A stretch of 64,000 bases of DNA from an uncultured Sutterella sp. (GCA_900545335.1 UQYP01000003.1:62001-126000); one strand, 5' to 3'; counted from the stretch's first letter, positions 1 through 8,899 are shown. The notes: generated by a model from the sequence alone, not told the origin. Numbers and translations: made by a program.

Positions 1-945
1 TTCCTTCCAGGTGTTAATCCAGCCGTCGAGCAAGAGGCTGTCTTCAATGTTGACTGTGAGGACATAATGACCGTTTTCGAGTTTTTCGATTCTCTGAGTT
101 TGATTGAGCGGTGCTTCGGATAAATTAATGGCCATCGCTTCAGCAGTAAATTCAAGCGTGAGCGTGATTTTCGGCGTTGAAGCGTTTGAATAGTTAAAGT
201 GATGGGCTTTGACGTACTGTCTGATATCGAAATTTTGTTCTTTGATAATCGGCTCACTTAAAACTTCGGAGTGGCTGATACGGTGCAAAGCAACATGGCG
301 GATATCAAGGTAACCGTCAAAACGGCAGACAAGATAAAGCCTGAAATCCTGCTGAACGAGTCCCAGCGGGGAAACGGTCTTGGTTTTTTCTTCACTCTTG
401 AGGTTGTGATACGTAATTTTGAGTTTTTTATTCTCAAAAAGGGCATTGGAAACGCAGTCAAAAACGCTGGGCTTAATGTTGGGCGGAATCTGCGGCAAAG
501 TGCTTGAGACAACCGCGACTTTGCTTAGCCACTCATTTTCGCGGCTGATGCGTCCTTGGACTTGAGACAGTGTCTGGCGGGCAGCATCATAAAAAGGTTC
601 CATCGCTTTATTGAGTTTGCCGGGCAGCTGATAGCGCAAGTTCTCTTCGACAAGTCTCAGCATCATCGCCTCTTTGGGCGAGAGATTCGTAAAGGGGAAG
701 GGGCTTGTATCCGTTCCCATCCGATAACGATAGGGTTTACTCGTGTCGTCTCGCTCAATAGGCAGGTTTCCTGAGTCGTAGAGCTGCTTTAAATAACGCT
801 GCAGCGTGAGCGTCTGCACCTCAATTCCTGCAGCCCGGAGACTGTTTTGCATTTCTACAGAGGAAATGAAACGATGTCTGGGAATCCGTTTGATGACTTC
901 TAAATAAAGCATCGCTTGATTGATAGCGTTCATTTGTCTGGCCAT
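1..945 (-). CDS. WYL-domain transcriptional regulator (partial, cut by window edge)
   Basis: An open frame of 315 codons reads leftward from an ATG at 945 and is still open at base 1, so the C-terminus lies outside the window. GGAG (about 957-960 on the minus strand) lies 10 nt upstream of the start; a second ATG at 933 is an alternative. The N-terminal ~70 residues look like a winged helix-turn-helix (LYLEVIKRIPRH, then LQRYLKQLYDSG). The middle carries SPLGLVQQDFRLYLVCRF, the core of a WYL domain with LYL in place of W-Y-L. WYL proteins are ligand- or nucleic-acid-sensing regulators, often controlling defence or DNA-repair genes. It is divergent from the ATPase gene at 1116, and the spacer holds two palindromes that could be its operator. 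The family call is firm; the target is inferred. Confidence 0.8.
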   Translation of the reverse strand, partial: MARQMNAINQAMLYLEVIKRIPRHRFISSVEMQNSLRAAGIEVQTLTLQRYLKQLYDSGNLPIERDDTSKPYRYRMGTDTSPFPFTNLSPKEAMMLRLVEENLRYQLPGKLNKAMEPFYDAARQTLSQVQGRISRENEWLSKVAVVSSTLPQIPPNIKPSVFDCVSNALFENKKLKITYHNLKSEEKTKTVSPLGLVQQDFRLYLVCRFDGYLDIRHVALHRISHSEVLSEPIIKEQNFDIRQYVKAHHFNYSNASTPKITLTLEFTAEAMAINLSEAPLNQTQRIEKLENGHYVLTVNIEDSLLLDGWINTWKE

Positions 946-1024
946 TTGTGTTTGTCTCCGTTAATGGTCACACATATTCTATCAATTTAAGACGGACCTA
1001 AAAATTTCTCTGTCTTTCGGTTTT

Positions 1025-1074
1025 AAAATTTTAGAAAGTTGACTTTCAAAAATTTTAAAAGTTGACTTTCAAAA
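1025..1074. promoter_or_regulatory. Tandem palindromic operator candidate
   Basis: GAAAGTTGACTTTC (1034-1047) is a hyphenated palindrome. It recurs almost exactly as AAAAGTTGACTTTC (1057-1070) exactly one 23-bp step away, each inside an AAATTTTA..CAAA context. The pair sits in the divergent spacer between the WYL regulator and the ATPase, just upstream of the likely ATPase start. Two copies spaced about two helical turns apart are typical of a repressor operator. The bound protein is not known; the WYL protein is the obvious candidate. Confidence 0.55.
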
Positions 1075-1115
1075 AAAATAAAAGTATTCTCGACTTCAAC
1101 AGAGAGGCCGATTTT

Positions 1116-2324
1116 ATGCAGTATATTTCACGAACTTTAGAAAAGAGTTTTTTAGAAGCCACTGACCGTTTCAAGGTGCTGATGTTGAGCGGCATGCGTC
1201 AGGTTGGCAAAAGTACAATGCTCACGCAGATTGCCACTCGGACATGCGTGACATTGGATAACCGCATCGCCCTGGATACCGCTCAAAATATGCCCGAAGT
1301 GTTTTTTAAACAGTATCCGCCTCCCATTTTAATTGACGAGATTCAGCGCTCTCCCCAATTAGCGCTTGCTATCAAAGAATTGGTCGACGCTGATCTGAGA
1401 AAAGGTTTGGTTTGGCTCACTGGTTCTCAGCGCTTTGAATTGATGAAAAACATTTCTGAATCGCTGGCAGGACGCTTAGCCAGCTTTCAGTTGTTGCCTT
1501 TCAGCCTCTATGAACGTCAGAATAAAGCATTTGAGCAAAAGCCCTATATTCCTGAAGCGTCATTGCAGAGAGGTTCATTGAACGCTTTAAACGACGAAGA
1601 AACCTGGAAAATCATCTGGCAGGGATCTTGGCCGGAGGTAATTGATGATAATGCAAAATTCCGGGATCTCTTTTTTAACGGTTTGATTCAAACTTACTTA
1701 GAAAGAGATATTGTCCATACCGGGGTATCCAAGCTCAGGGACTTTGAACGGTTTCTGGTGGTTTTAGCTTCTCGAATCGGGCAGGAATTTCAGATCAGCA
1801 AAGTCGCGGCAGAAGTGGGCATTGCTGTGGCAACCGCTCGGGATTGGCTTTCAATAGCAGAAAGTTCAGGTGTTATTTATCTGCTGCAGCCTTTTTATGA
1901 AAATATCGGCAAGACTGTTATTAAAAAGCCGAAACTTTACTTTACCGATACGGGGTTGGCGGCTTGGCTTTGCGGTATTGCCTCTGGTGAGGCTTTAAAA
2001 AATTATTACAACAGCGGCGCTTTTTTTGAAAATTTTGTCATTATTGAGCTTTTGAAAAGCTATCTTCATAACGGATTACGCCCACATTTTTATTTTTATC
2101 GAGACGCACAATGTAACGAAATTGATCTTTTGATTAAAGAGGGTACAACGTATCATCCGATTGAAATTAAGACGACAACTCACCCGGAAGTATCGATGAC
2201 AAAGGCCTTTGCCAATATTAAAGGGACATCTTTTGAAAGAGGCATGGGATCAGTCATTTGTCTGACGGCCGAAAGACGCTTTTTGCGCTCGGATGTTATC
2301 TCGCATTCAATCTGGGATATTTAG
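1116..2324 (+). CDS. AAA ATPase with C-terminal DUF4143 (AAA_14 family)
   Basis: 402 aa from the ATG at 1116, chosen because AGAGAGG (1101-1107) precedes it; an upstream in-frame ATG at 1062 lies within the repeat array and has no ribosome binding site. Walker A is SGMRQVGKST (about residues 25-34) and Walker B is ILIDEIQ (71-77). The C-terminal part, with LYFTDTGLAAWL and a later EIDLLIK..EIK pattern, fits DUF4143, a restriction-endonuclease-like fold. AAA_14/DUF4143 proteins are common in gut bacteria, often as many paralogues, and their cellular role is unproven. The gene stands alone, divergent from the WYL regulator, 9 nt before the ZIP gene. Confidence 0.85.
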   Translation: MQYISRTLEKSFLEATDRFKVLMLSGMRQVGKSTMLTQIATRTCVTLDNRIALDTAQNMPEVFFKQYPPPILIDEIQRSPQLALAIKELVDADLRKGLVWLTGSQRFELMKNISESLAGRLASFQLLPFSLYERQNKAFEQKPYIPEASLQRGSLNALNDEETWKIIWQGSWPEVIDDNAKFRDLFFNGLIQTYLERDIVHTGVSKLRDFERFLVVLASRIGQEFQISKVAAEVGIAVATARDWLSIAESSGVIYLLQPFYENIGKTVIKKPKLYFTDTGLAAWLCGIASGEALKNYYNSGAFFENFVIIELLKSYLHNGLRPHFYFYRDAQCNEIDLLIKEGTTYHPIEIKTTTHPEVSMTKAFANIKGTSFERGMGSVICLTAERRFLRSDVISHSIWDI

Positions 2325-2333
2325 AGGTTAACA

Positions 2334-3140
2334 ATGCATTCTTCCGATTTATTGACAATGATAGGGTGGGCCGCGGGCGGCACGGGCTTTACTTTTATGA
2401 TGACAGCCCTAGGGGCGGCGAGCGTCTTTTTCTTCAGAAAAACCATCTCTGAAAATATCCACCGTCTGGCTTTGGGCTTGGCTGCAGGCATCATGATTGC
2501 GGCCTCGGTCTGGAGTCTTTTAATTCCCGCAATGGAAGCCGCAGAAGAAGCGGGCGGCATGGGGTGGCTGCCTGCAGCGGGCGGTTTTATTTTAGGCGTG
2601 GTTTTTTTACTGTGTTTAGATGAGTTACTGCCTCACCTGCATCCGGGCTCTAAAAATCCTGAAGGCCCGAAGTCACACCTTTCCCGCGCTTCGCTTCTCT
2701 TTTTTGCAGTGACGCTGCACAACATCCCCGAAGGCATGAGTGTGGGCCTTTTATTTGTTGTTGCAGGTCAAACGGGTGATCCCATAGCATTATCGGCAGC
2801 TTTTGCTCTGGCTCTCGGCATGGGGATCCAGAATGTGCCCGAAGGCGCAGCCGTAGCGCTTCCTTTGCGCCAGGAAGGCTACAGTGCCAAAAAAGCATTT
2901 GCTTTCGGGGCTCTTTCAGGGTTGGCTGAGCCCGTATTCGGCATTTTGGTTGTACTTTGCGCAGGCTGGATTACGCCTTTCATGCCTTGGCTTTTAGCTT
3001 TCAGCGCAGGTGCAATGATGTATGTTGTAGTTGAAGAGTTGATTCCTGAAGCCAATTTAGGCGAACACTCCAATATCGGCACACTCAGCGTGATGGCAGG
3101 TTTTGTCCTCATGATGACACTTGACTGTGCATTAGGTTAA
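2334..3140 (+). CDS. ZIP family metal cation transporter
   Basis: 268 aa with about eight hydrophobic segments. It carries the two ZIP metal-site motifs: HNIPEG at residues 129-134 in TM4 and NVPEGAA at 167-173 in TM5. ZIP proteins move Zn2+ or other divalent cations into the cytoplasm; the length and single-domain form fit the GufA/ZupT branch. A short hydrophilic loop with HLHPGS near residue 101 could bind metal. GAGG precedes the ATG by 6 nt. The gene lies 9 nt after the ATPase and may be co-transcribed. Metal specificity cannot be read from sequence. Confidence 0.88.
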   Translation: MHSSDLLTMIGWAAGGTGFTFMMTALGAASVFFFRKTISENIHRLALGLAAGIMIAASVWSLLIPAMEAAEEAGGMGWLPAAGGFILGVVFLLCLDELLPHLHPGSKNPEGPKSHLSRASLLFFAVTLHNIPEGMSVGLLFVVAGQTGDPIALSAAFALALGMGIQNVPEGAAVALPLRQEGYSAKKAFAFGALSGLAEPVFGILVVLCAGWITPFMPWLLAFSAGAMMYVVVEELIPEANLGEHSNIGTLSVMAGFVLMMTLDCALG

Positions 3141-3144
3141 AGAA

Positions 3145-3165
3145 ATGGCTCCGAGTCGGAGCCAT
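3145..3165. terminator. Bidirectional terminator hairpin
   Basis: Perfect inverted repeat ATGGCTCC-GAGTC-GGAGCCAT between the convergent ends of the ZIP gene (3140) and phoH (3171). A short T-rich stretch follows on both strands, so it can serve both genes. Confidence 0.75.
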
Positions 3166-3170
3166 TGTCT

Positions 3171-4784
3171 TTAAAGCGATTCGCTTGCAAAATCGGCAAG
3201 CCTGCTTCTTTCTCCGCGCTGCAGAGTCACGTGACCGGAATGTTCCCATCCCTTAAAACGATCGACTACGTAGGTGAGCCCTGAAGAGCCCTCTGTCAGA
3301 TACGGGGTATCAATTTGTGCAATATTGCCTAAGCAGACAATCTTGCTGCCGGGACCCGCACGGGTAATGAGCGTTTTCATCTGTTTGGGCGAGAGGTTCT
3401 GAGCTTCGTCAATAATGACGAACTTATTCAAGAAAGTGCGCCCGCGCATAAAACTCATACTTTTAACCTTAATACGGCTTCGGATTAAATCGTTTGCCGC
3501 ATGCCGGCTCCAGTCACTGCCCGAATCGATGTTGTTGAGCACCTCAAGGTTGTCTTCAAGCGCCCCCATCCAAGGCAGCATCTTTTCTTCTTCCGTTCCC
3601 GGTAAATAGCCGATTTCTTCACCGACGCTTACCGTGGCGCGGGTAAAGATAATTTCAGAAAAGCGGCGCATATCAAGCGTTTGAGTAAGTGCCGCCGCTA
3701 AGGTAATGAGCGTTTTGCCGGTACCGGCCTGACCCAAAAGGGTCACGAAATCGATATCGGGGTTCATCAGAAGGTCAAGCGCAAAGCATTGCTCGCGGTT
3801 TCTGGCGGTAATGCCCCAGACCGAGTGTTTGGACTGCATGTAGTCTCGAACAACACAAAGCGTGGCGGTTTTGCCTTCAATTTTTTTGACCTGCGCCATA
3901 AAGGAATTGTCAGGCAGGTAAATAAAGAGATTGGTGAACCACTCGGCCACAAGGGGACCTGTGACTTTGTACCAGGTTCTGCCGTCTTCTTTCCAGCTTT
4001 GCATCTTTTTGCCGTGCGTCTCCCAAAAGTCTTCGGGCAATTCCATGCGGCCGGAGTAAAGCATGTCGGTGTCGTCAAGCGTTTTGTCTGAGAAATAATC
4101 CTCAGCCAAAAGTCCCATGGCGGTTGCTTTGATGCGCATGTTGATGTCTTTGGAGACAAGCACCACCGAGCGCTCTTTTTCACGATTTTGCAGGGCCTGG
4201 ACGACTGCCAGAATCTGATTGTCGGCTTTGCCCTGGGGCAGTCCCTGGGGAAGCTCAGCGTCAAGCGCGTGGGTTTGGAAAAAGAGTTTTCCTTTGGCTT
4301 CAATATGACCCAAAGCATTTAATTCAATGCCTTCGGTAATAGAACCGCCGCTGTGACTTAAGAGCTGATCAAGGTAGCGCGAAACCTGACGGGCGTTGCG
4401 TGCTACGTCACTCATACCTTTTTTATGACCGTCCAACTCTTCGAGCGTCATCATCGGCAGAAATACATCGTGCTCTTCAAACTGAAAAAGCGAAATCGGA
4501 TCGTGCATGAGCACGTTCGTATCCAATACGAACAGTTTTTTACCGTGTGTCTTAGCCCGGTAGCCCTTGATGCGTTTGGGGGCGGCAGCCTTAACTGCCG
4601 GCTGCTCTTTTGATTCAGAATGCGCAAGAGGAGTTGCTTTAGTCGGTGAGCTTTTTTTGCGTGTTCGTGGCTTTTTATCAGCCGTCTCTTTTTTGCTGAC
4701 AGGTGTCTCAATCACTTCAGGAACATGGTTTCCAGGCTCTTTCAGAATAGAGCCCATTTCAGTCGGCAGGGGAGGAAGCGGCAT
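3171..4784 (-). CDS. PhoH2-type protein: PIN domain plus PhoH ATPase
   Basis: 537 aa from the ATG at 4784, preferred over a longer frame because AAGGAG lies at the right distance and overlaps the stop of the upstream bcp gene. After a Lys/Pro-rich low-complexity stretch (residues 1-80) comes a PIN nuclease domain (FVLDTNVLMHD, Asp88). The PhoH ATPase follows, with Walker A GQAGTGKT at 351-358 and VIIDEAQ (456-462) as Walker B. PhoH2 proteins are thought to be RNA helicase/nucleases that unwind and cut RNA. Only 5 nt separate it from the end of the peroxiredoxin gene, so the two form an operon and are probably translationally coupled. Confidence 0.9.
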   Translation of the reverse strand: MPLPPLPTEMGSILKEPGNHVPEVIETPVSKKETADKKPRTRKKSSPTKATPLAHSESKEQPAVKAAAPKRIKGYRAKTHGKKLFVLDTNVLMHDPISLFQFEEHDVFLPMMTLEELDGHKKGMSDVARNARQVSRYLDQLLSHSGGSITEGIELNALGHIEAKGKLFFQTHALDAELPQGLPQGKADNQILAVVQALQNREKERSVVLVSKDINMRIKATAMGLLAEDYFSDKTLDDTDMLYSGRMELPEDFWETHGKKMQSWKEDGRTWYKVTGPLVAEWFTNLFIYLPDNSFMAQVKKIEGKTATLCVVRDYMQSKHSVWGITARNREQCFALDLLMNPDIDFVTLLGQAGTGKTLITLAAALTQTLDMRRFSEIIFTRATVSVGEEIGYLPGTEEEKMLPWMGALEDNLEVLNNIDSGSDWSRHAANDLIRSRIKVKSMSFMRGRTFLNKFVIIDEAQNLSPKQMKTLITRAGPGSKIVCLGNIAQIDTPYLTEGSSGLTYVVDRFKGWEHSGHVTLQRGERSRLADFASESL

Positions 4785-4789
4785 ATGAA

Positions 4790-5257
4790 CTACTCCTTGA
4801 GGCTTTTGAGGTGATCCAAAACAGCCAGGGCGTGCCCTGCCACTTTGACCTTCCGCCATTCACCGCAAATTTTCCCTTCCGGGTCAATTAAAAATGTGCT
4901 GCGTTCAATGCCCATATACTCTCTGCCGTAAAGTTTTTTAAGTTTCATGACATCAAAAGCACGGCAAAGCGACTCTTCTTTATCGCTGATCAACGCAAAG
5001 GGAAAGCCCTGTTTGGCGCAGAAGTTATTGTGACTTTTCACTGAATCGCGCGAGACGCCGATCACTTCACAGCCTTCACTCTTAAACTGATCGTAAAGCG
5101 CTGCAAAATCGCGTCCTTCCATCGTGCAGCCGCTCGTATTGTCTTTGGGATAAAAATACAAAACTGTGTAGCGGCCTTTAAACATATCTGAAGTCATTTC
5201 GCCGCAGGTTGCTTCGGCGCTAAAAACCGGAATCGTGTCACCTAAAGAAATGGCCAT
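4790..5257 (-). CDS. bcp: Peroxiredoxin, bacterioferritin comigratory protein (thiol peroxidase)
   Basis: 155 aa AhpC/TSA-fold peroxiredoxin of the BCP/PrxQ group that reduces peroxides with electrons from thioredoxin. The peroxidatic cysteine is Cys44 in NTSGCTMEGRDF. Many BCPs have a resolving Cys five residues later; here that position (49) is Arg, so it is either a one-Cys type or resolves through another cysteine such as Cys63. AAGGA precedes the ATG. First gene of a two-gene operon with phoH. Confidence 0.9.
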   Translation of the reverse strand: MAISLGDTIPVFSAEATCGEMTSDMFKGRYTVLYFYPKDNTSGCTMEGRDFAALYDQFKSEGCEVIGVSRDSVKSHNNFCAKQGFPFALISDKEESLCRAFDVMKLKKLYGREYMGIERSTFLIDPEGKICGEWRKVKVAGHALAVLDHLKSLKE

Positions 5258-5347
5258 GTTTTTTTCCTTAAAAAAAGTTTCTGCCCTCAGCTTAACAAAG
5301 CCGGAGCCTCTTGGCGTACAATCATCGCAAATTTTTTTGAAACTATC

Positions 5348-5749
5348 ATGACAAAAGACGGACCTCTTTGGCTCGTAGTCATCAGCGTAGCCACTGGTGC
5401 AACACTCGGCGCCATGATTCGCTGGGGCTTAACGTATGCCTTTAACAGCACTTCCTGGTTTTTAGCTTCCCCCTTGGGAACGCTTCTTTCAAACCTCTGT
5501 GCGGCTTATTTAATGGGATTAGCTCTGGCTTGGCTCTCCACGCGCCCTGAGATTTCTCCTGCTGTTCGTCTTTTTGTGATTACCGGTTTTTTGGGCGCCT
5601 TTTCTACGCTCACGGCCGTTTTGGGTGAAAACCTTCACTTTATGTTGAACGGTCAGTGGCTCTCTGCTCTAGAGCATTTTTTCATGCACATCGGCGGATC
5701 CTTTATTGCACTCGTTTTAGGCGTGATTACCATCCGAGGGCATCTCTAA
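5348..5749 (+). CDS. crcB: Fluoride ion channel FluC/CrcB
   Basis: 133 aa with four hydrophobic segments, the usual length for this family. GAMIRWGL near the N-terminus and GFLGAFSTLTAV in TM3 match the conserved GxxxRW and GxxGxxTTFS motifs. The protein is a dual-topology dimeric channel that exports fluoride from the cytoplasm. No convincing fluoride riboswitch is visible in the 90 nt upstream. It stands alone, divergent from bcp and upstream of clpB. Confidence 0.88.
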   Translation: MTKDGPLWLVVISVATGATLGAMIRWGLTYAFNSTSWFLASPLGTLLSNLCAAYLMGLALAWLSTRPEISPAVRLFVITGFLGAFSTLTAVLGENLHFMLNGQWLSALEHFFMHIGGSFIALVLGVITIRGHL

Positions 5750-5833
5750 AAGCCGCGCCTTTTTTTGTGTGACAATCTATTTCTGAATTCATATCTCTTT
5801 GAAAAATAAAGAGATTAAATTCTTGTTTCAGCT

Positions 5834-5861
5834 CTTGAAAAATTCTTATCCTCCCCCATAT
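5834..5861 (+). promoter_or_regulatory. Sigma-32 heat-shock promoter of clpB
   Basis: CTTGAAA (5834-5840), a 13-nt spacer, then CCCCATAT (5854-5861) matches the proteobacterial RpoH consensus at every conserved position. It lies 62 nt before the clpB start and directly predicts heat-shock control. Confidence 0.92.
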
Positions 5862-5922
5862 AGATCTTAGTAAGACGTGTTTCACCGCATTAAAAAAGGT
5901 GAAATAAAAGGATAAGAACACA

Positions 5923-8511
5923 ATGAGACAAGATAAGTTAACGACAAAATTCCAACAAGCTTTGGCTGACGCACAAACGATTGCGCTTGGCAACGACAAC
6001 CAAATTATGGAAGACCTGCACCTTTTGGCTGCATTTCTGCGTGATGAGGACGGGTCAACAAAGTCGTTGTTGCAAAGAGCGGGTGTCTCGGTTCAAAGAT
6101 TAATTCAGGAAACAGAAGACACGGTTCGCCGCTTGCCTAAGGTAAGCGGCACGGGCGGCGATATTCAGCCGGGACGCGATTTAATTAACTGGTTAAACCT
6201 CACCGAAAAAGAAGCGATGGCTCACGGCGATGAGTTCATTTCCGTGGATATGGCGCTTTTGGCTTTAACGCAGGCTCAAGGGGAAGCGGCCCGCATTGCT
6301 AAACGGTGCGGTCTCACTCGCAAAGCGCTTGAAGCGTGTATTGCTGAAGTCAGAGGCGGAGACAAAGCCGATAATCCCGATGCGGAAAATCAGCGTGAAG
6401 CTCTTAAAAAATACACGATTGACTTAACGGCTAAGGCTCGAGAAGGTAAGCTCGATCCCGTGATCGGGCGCGATGATGAAATTCGTCGTGCCATGCAGAT
6501 TCTGCAGCGCAGAACGAAAAACAACCCGGTCTTAATCGGTGAACCCGGTGTGGGTAAGACGGCTGTTGTTGAAGGCCTGGCTCAGCGTATTGTGAACGGC
6601 GAAGTGCCTGATACGCTTAAAAATAAGCGCATTTTAAGCCTGGATATGGCAGGGCTCATTGCGGGTGCCAAGTACCGCGGTGAATTTGAAGAGCGACTCA
6701 AAAAGCTTCTTAAAGAAGTCACACGCGCCAACGGCCAGATCATTCTCTTTATCGATGAGCTGCACACTGTAGTGGGTGCCGGTAAAACCGAGGGCTCGAT
6801 GGATGCGGGCAATATGTTAAAACCTGCCCTGGCTCGCGGAGAGTTGCACGTAATCGGTGCCACAACGCTTGATGAGTACCGCAAGTACGTTGAAAAAGAT
6901 GCAGCTCTTGAGCGGCGTTTCCAAAAGGTCATGGTTGATGAACCGAGCGTGGAAGACACGATTGCCATTTTGCGCGGTCTGCAGGAAAAGTATGAGGCTC
7001 ACCACGGTGTTGAAATTACCGACCCTGCTATTGTGACAGCGGCTGAACTTTCTCACCGCTACATTACCGATCGCTTCCTGCCCGATAAGGCTATCGATTT
7101 GATCGATGAAGCGGCTGCGCGCGTGAAAATGGAAATTGACTCCAAGCCCGAAGAACTCGATAAATTGGATCGCCGGATCATTCAATTGAAAATTGAACGT
7201 GAGGCGATGAAAAAAGAAACCGATGAGGCGAGTAAAAAACGCCTTGCGGCCATTGAAGATGAGATCACTGAACTCACTAAAGAGTACGGTGACCTTGAAG
7301 AAATTTGGAAAAAAGAAAAGATCGAGGCACTGGAAGCAAAGACCGTTCGTGACGATATTGAAAAAACGCGTCATCAGATGGAAGAGTACCGCCGTCAGGG
7401 TCAGTTTGAAAAATTGGCTGAGCTTCAGTACGGAGTGCTGCCGAAGCTTGAAGAAAGACTTCGCAAGGAAGAGTCCAAAAAAGATGAAGCCAAGCCCAAA
7501 CTTCTTCGCACAAGTGTCGGTGCTGAAGAAATTGCCGAGGTGGTCTCTCGTGCAACCGGTATTCCGGTCGCAAAGATGATGGAAGGTGAGCGCCAGAAAC
7601 TTTTGCATATGGGTGAAGCGCTGCAAAAACGCGTAGTGGGTCAACCCGAAGCCGTAAAGGCAGTGGTTGAAACCATTTTGCGTTCAAGAGCGGGGCTTTC
7701 TGACCCCAACCGTCCGTACGGGTCGTTTCTTTTCTTAGGACCGACCGGTGTCGGTAAGACGGAATTGACGAAGGCTTTGGCAGAATTCCTCTTTGATACG
7801 GAAGACGCCATGATTCGTATCGATATGAGCGAATTCATGGAAAAGCACTCGGTGGCCCGTTTGATCGGTGCGCCTCCGGGATATGTCGGCTATGAAGAAG
7901 GGGGTTATCTCACCGAAGCCGTACGCCGTAAGCCCTACAGCGTGATTTTGCTCGATGAGGTGGAAAAAGCGCATCCGGACGTCTTTAACGTACTGCTTCA
8001 GGTTCTTGATGACGGGCGAATGACAGACGGTCAGGGCCGCACGGTGGACTTTAAGAATACGGTCATCATTATGACGAGTAACCTGGGTTCCCACGAGATT
8101 CAATCGCTCGTCGGTGCCGGTAAGGACGAAATCCGCACAGCTGTGATGACTCAGGTTCGCGAACACTTCCGCCCTGAATTCATCAACCGTATTGATGAAA
8201 TTGTGGTCTTTAATGCGTTGGGTGAATCGGTGATTAAAGATATTGCCAAGATCCAACTGAAGAAATTGGCGCAACGTGTAGAAGCTCAGGACATCAAAAT
8301 GACGGTCGATGATGCAGCTTTAGCTGAAATCGCCAAGGTCGGCTTTGATCCGCTCTACGGTGCCCGTCCCTTAAAGCGTGCGATTCAGGATCATATTGAA
8401 AACGGTCTTTCGCGCCTTCTTTTAGCGGGCAGCGTCAAGCCGGGCGATACAGTGACGGTAAGCGCCAAGGGTGATGAATTTAACTTCGATGTGAAGTCTT
8501 CCGAAGCCTAA
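5923..8511 (+). CDS. clpB: ClpB disaggregase (AAA+ chaperone)
   Basis: 862 aa, standard for ClpB. Order: Clp N-domain repeats (1-150), AAA+ 1 with Walker A GEPGVGKT (206-213), coiled-coil middle domain rich in E/K (about 400-530), AAA+ 2 with GPTGVGKT (606-613), and a C-terminal D2-small domain. The M-domain separates it from ClpA/ClpC. It works with DnaK to pull proteins out of aggregates in the cytoplasm. The start has AAAGGATAAG upstream and a perfect sigma-32 promoter. Monocistronic, closed by a terminator at 8546. Confidence 0.97.
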   Translation: MRQDKLTTKFQQALADAQTIALGNDNQIMEDLHLLAAFLRDEDGSTKSLLQRAGVSVQRLIQETEDTVRRLPKVSGTGGDIQPGRDLINWLNLTEKEAMAHGDEFISVDMALLALTQAQGEAARIAKRCGLTRKALEACIAEVRGGDKADNPDAENQREALKKYTIDLTAKAREGKLDPVIGRDDEIRRAMQILQRRTKNNPVLIGEPGVGKTAVVEGLAQRIVNGEVPDTLKNKRILSLDMAGLIAGAKYRGEFEERLKKLLKEVTRANGQIILFIDELHTVVGAGKTEGSMDAGNMLKPALARGELHVIGATTLDEYRKYVEKDAALERRFQKVMVDEPSVEDTIAILRGLQEKYEAHHGVEITDPAIVTAAELSHRYITDRFLPDKAIDLIDEAAARVKMEIDSKPEELDKLDRRIIQLKIEREAMKKETDEASKKRLAAIEDEITELTKEYGDLEEIWKKEKIEALEAKTVRDDIEKTRHQMEEYRRQGQFEKLAELQYGVLPKLEERLRKEESKKDEAKPKLLRTSVGAEEIAEVVSRATGIPVAKMMEGERQKLLHMGEALQKRVVGQPEAVKAVVETILRSRAGLSDPNRPYGSFLFLGPTGVGKTELTKALAEFLFDTEDAMIRIDMSEFMEKHSVARLIGAPPGYVGYEEGGYLTEAVRRKPYSVILLDEVEKAHPDVFNVLLQVLDDGRMTDGQGRTVDFKNTVIIMTSNLGSHEIQSLVGAGKDEIRTAVMTQVREHFRPEFINRIDEIVVFNALGESVIKDIAKIQLKKLAQRVEAQDIKMTVDDAALAEIAKVGFDPLYGARPLKRAIQDHIENGLSRLLLAGSVKPGDTVTVSAKGDEFNFDVKSSEA

Positions 8512-8545
8512 TTTCATTGACTCTAATCTAAACTACTTAAAAAAA

Positions 8546-8575
8546 GGCCCGAAAATCAAAATTCGGGTCTTTTTC
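8546..8575 (+). terminator. Rho-independent terminator of clpB
   Basis: GGCCCGAA (8546-8553) pairs with TTCGGGTC (8562-8569) across an 8-nt loop and is followed by a T-rich run. Confidence 0.88.
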
Positions 8576-8630
8576 TATCCTGATCACTATTTACAAAGCC
8601 ATTTTTTTAGCGTTTAATTATTTCCGAAAG

Positions 8631-8795
8631 TTGATAGAGGCGCGACGCGAAAGAGTATCGGCTCGAGGGGACACCCCAAGACAGCTTGAGAAAGGTCAAG
8701 TCGCCGAAACGATGATTCCGGTAGGAATCACCAGTTGGGCATGGAAAGAATATTTCCATGACTCCTGCTTCTGACGAAGTGGAGGAGCTATCGAT
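8631..8795 (+). promoter_or_regulatory. Lysine riboswitch (L-box) aptamer
   Basis: The stretch starts with GATAGAGGCGCG, continues with AAGAGTA and GTCGCCGAA, and closes with TGGAGGAGCTATC, the conserved blocks of the L-box in the right order. P1 forms between GATAG (8633-8637) and CTATC (8788-8792). L-boxes bind L-lysine. It lies directly upstream of an APC permease, and the switch logic is visible in the following 70 nt: ATCGAT-GCAA (8790-8800, one bulged base) can pair with TTGCATCGAT (8838-8847), which would break both P1 and the terminator. Lysine binding should therefore allow the terminator and turn the operon off. Confidence 0.92.
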
Positions 8796-8836
8796 CGCAA
8801 ACGGCTGTCATCGCCTGATCGAATGACAAAAGCAAG

Positions 8837-8863
8837 GTTGCATCGATGGATGCAACTTTTTTT
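8837..8863 (+). terminator. Riboswitch-controlled attenuator
   Basis: GTTGCATC (8837-8844), loop GATG, GATGCAAC (8849-8856), then seven T. It sits between the lysine aptamer and the permease start, and its 5' arm can instead pair with the 3' strand of P1. Confidence 0.92.
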
Positions 8864-8899
8864 ATAGCTTTTGTTCAATTCAATAAAAATAAGGATCAG

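Noticed and set aside
5258..5347. Fluoride riboswitch before crcB
   Set aside because: The GGNGAUGG and ACCGC-type conserved blocks of the fluoride aptamer are not present.
8846..8899. Upstream start for the APC permease
   Set aside because: ATG 8846 is inside the attenuator hairpin and lacks a ribosome binding site; ATG 8900/8903 follows AAGGA.
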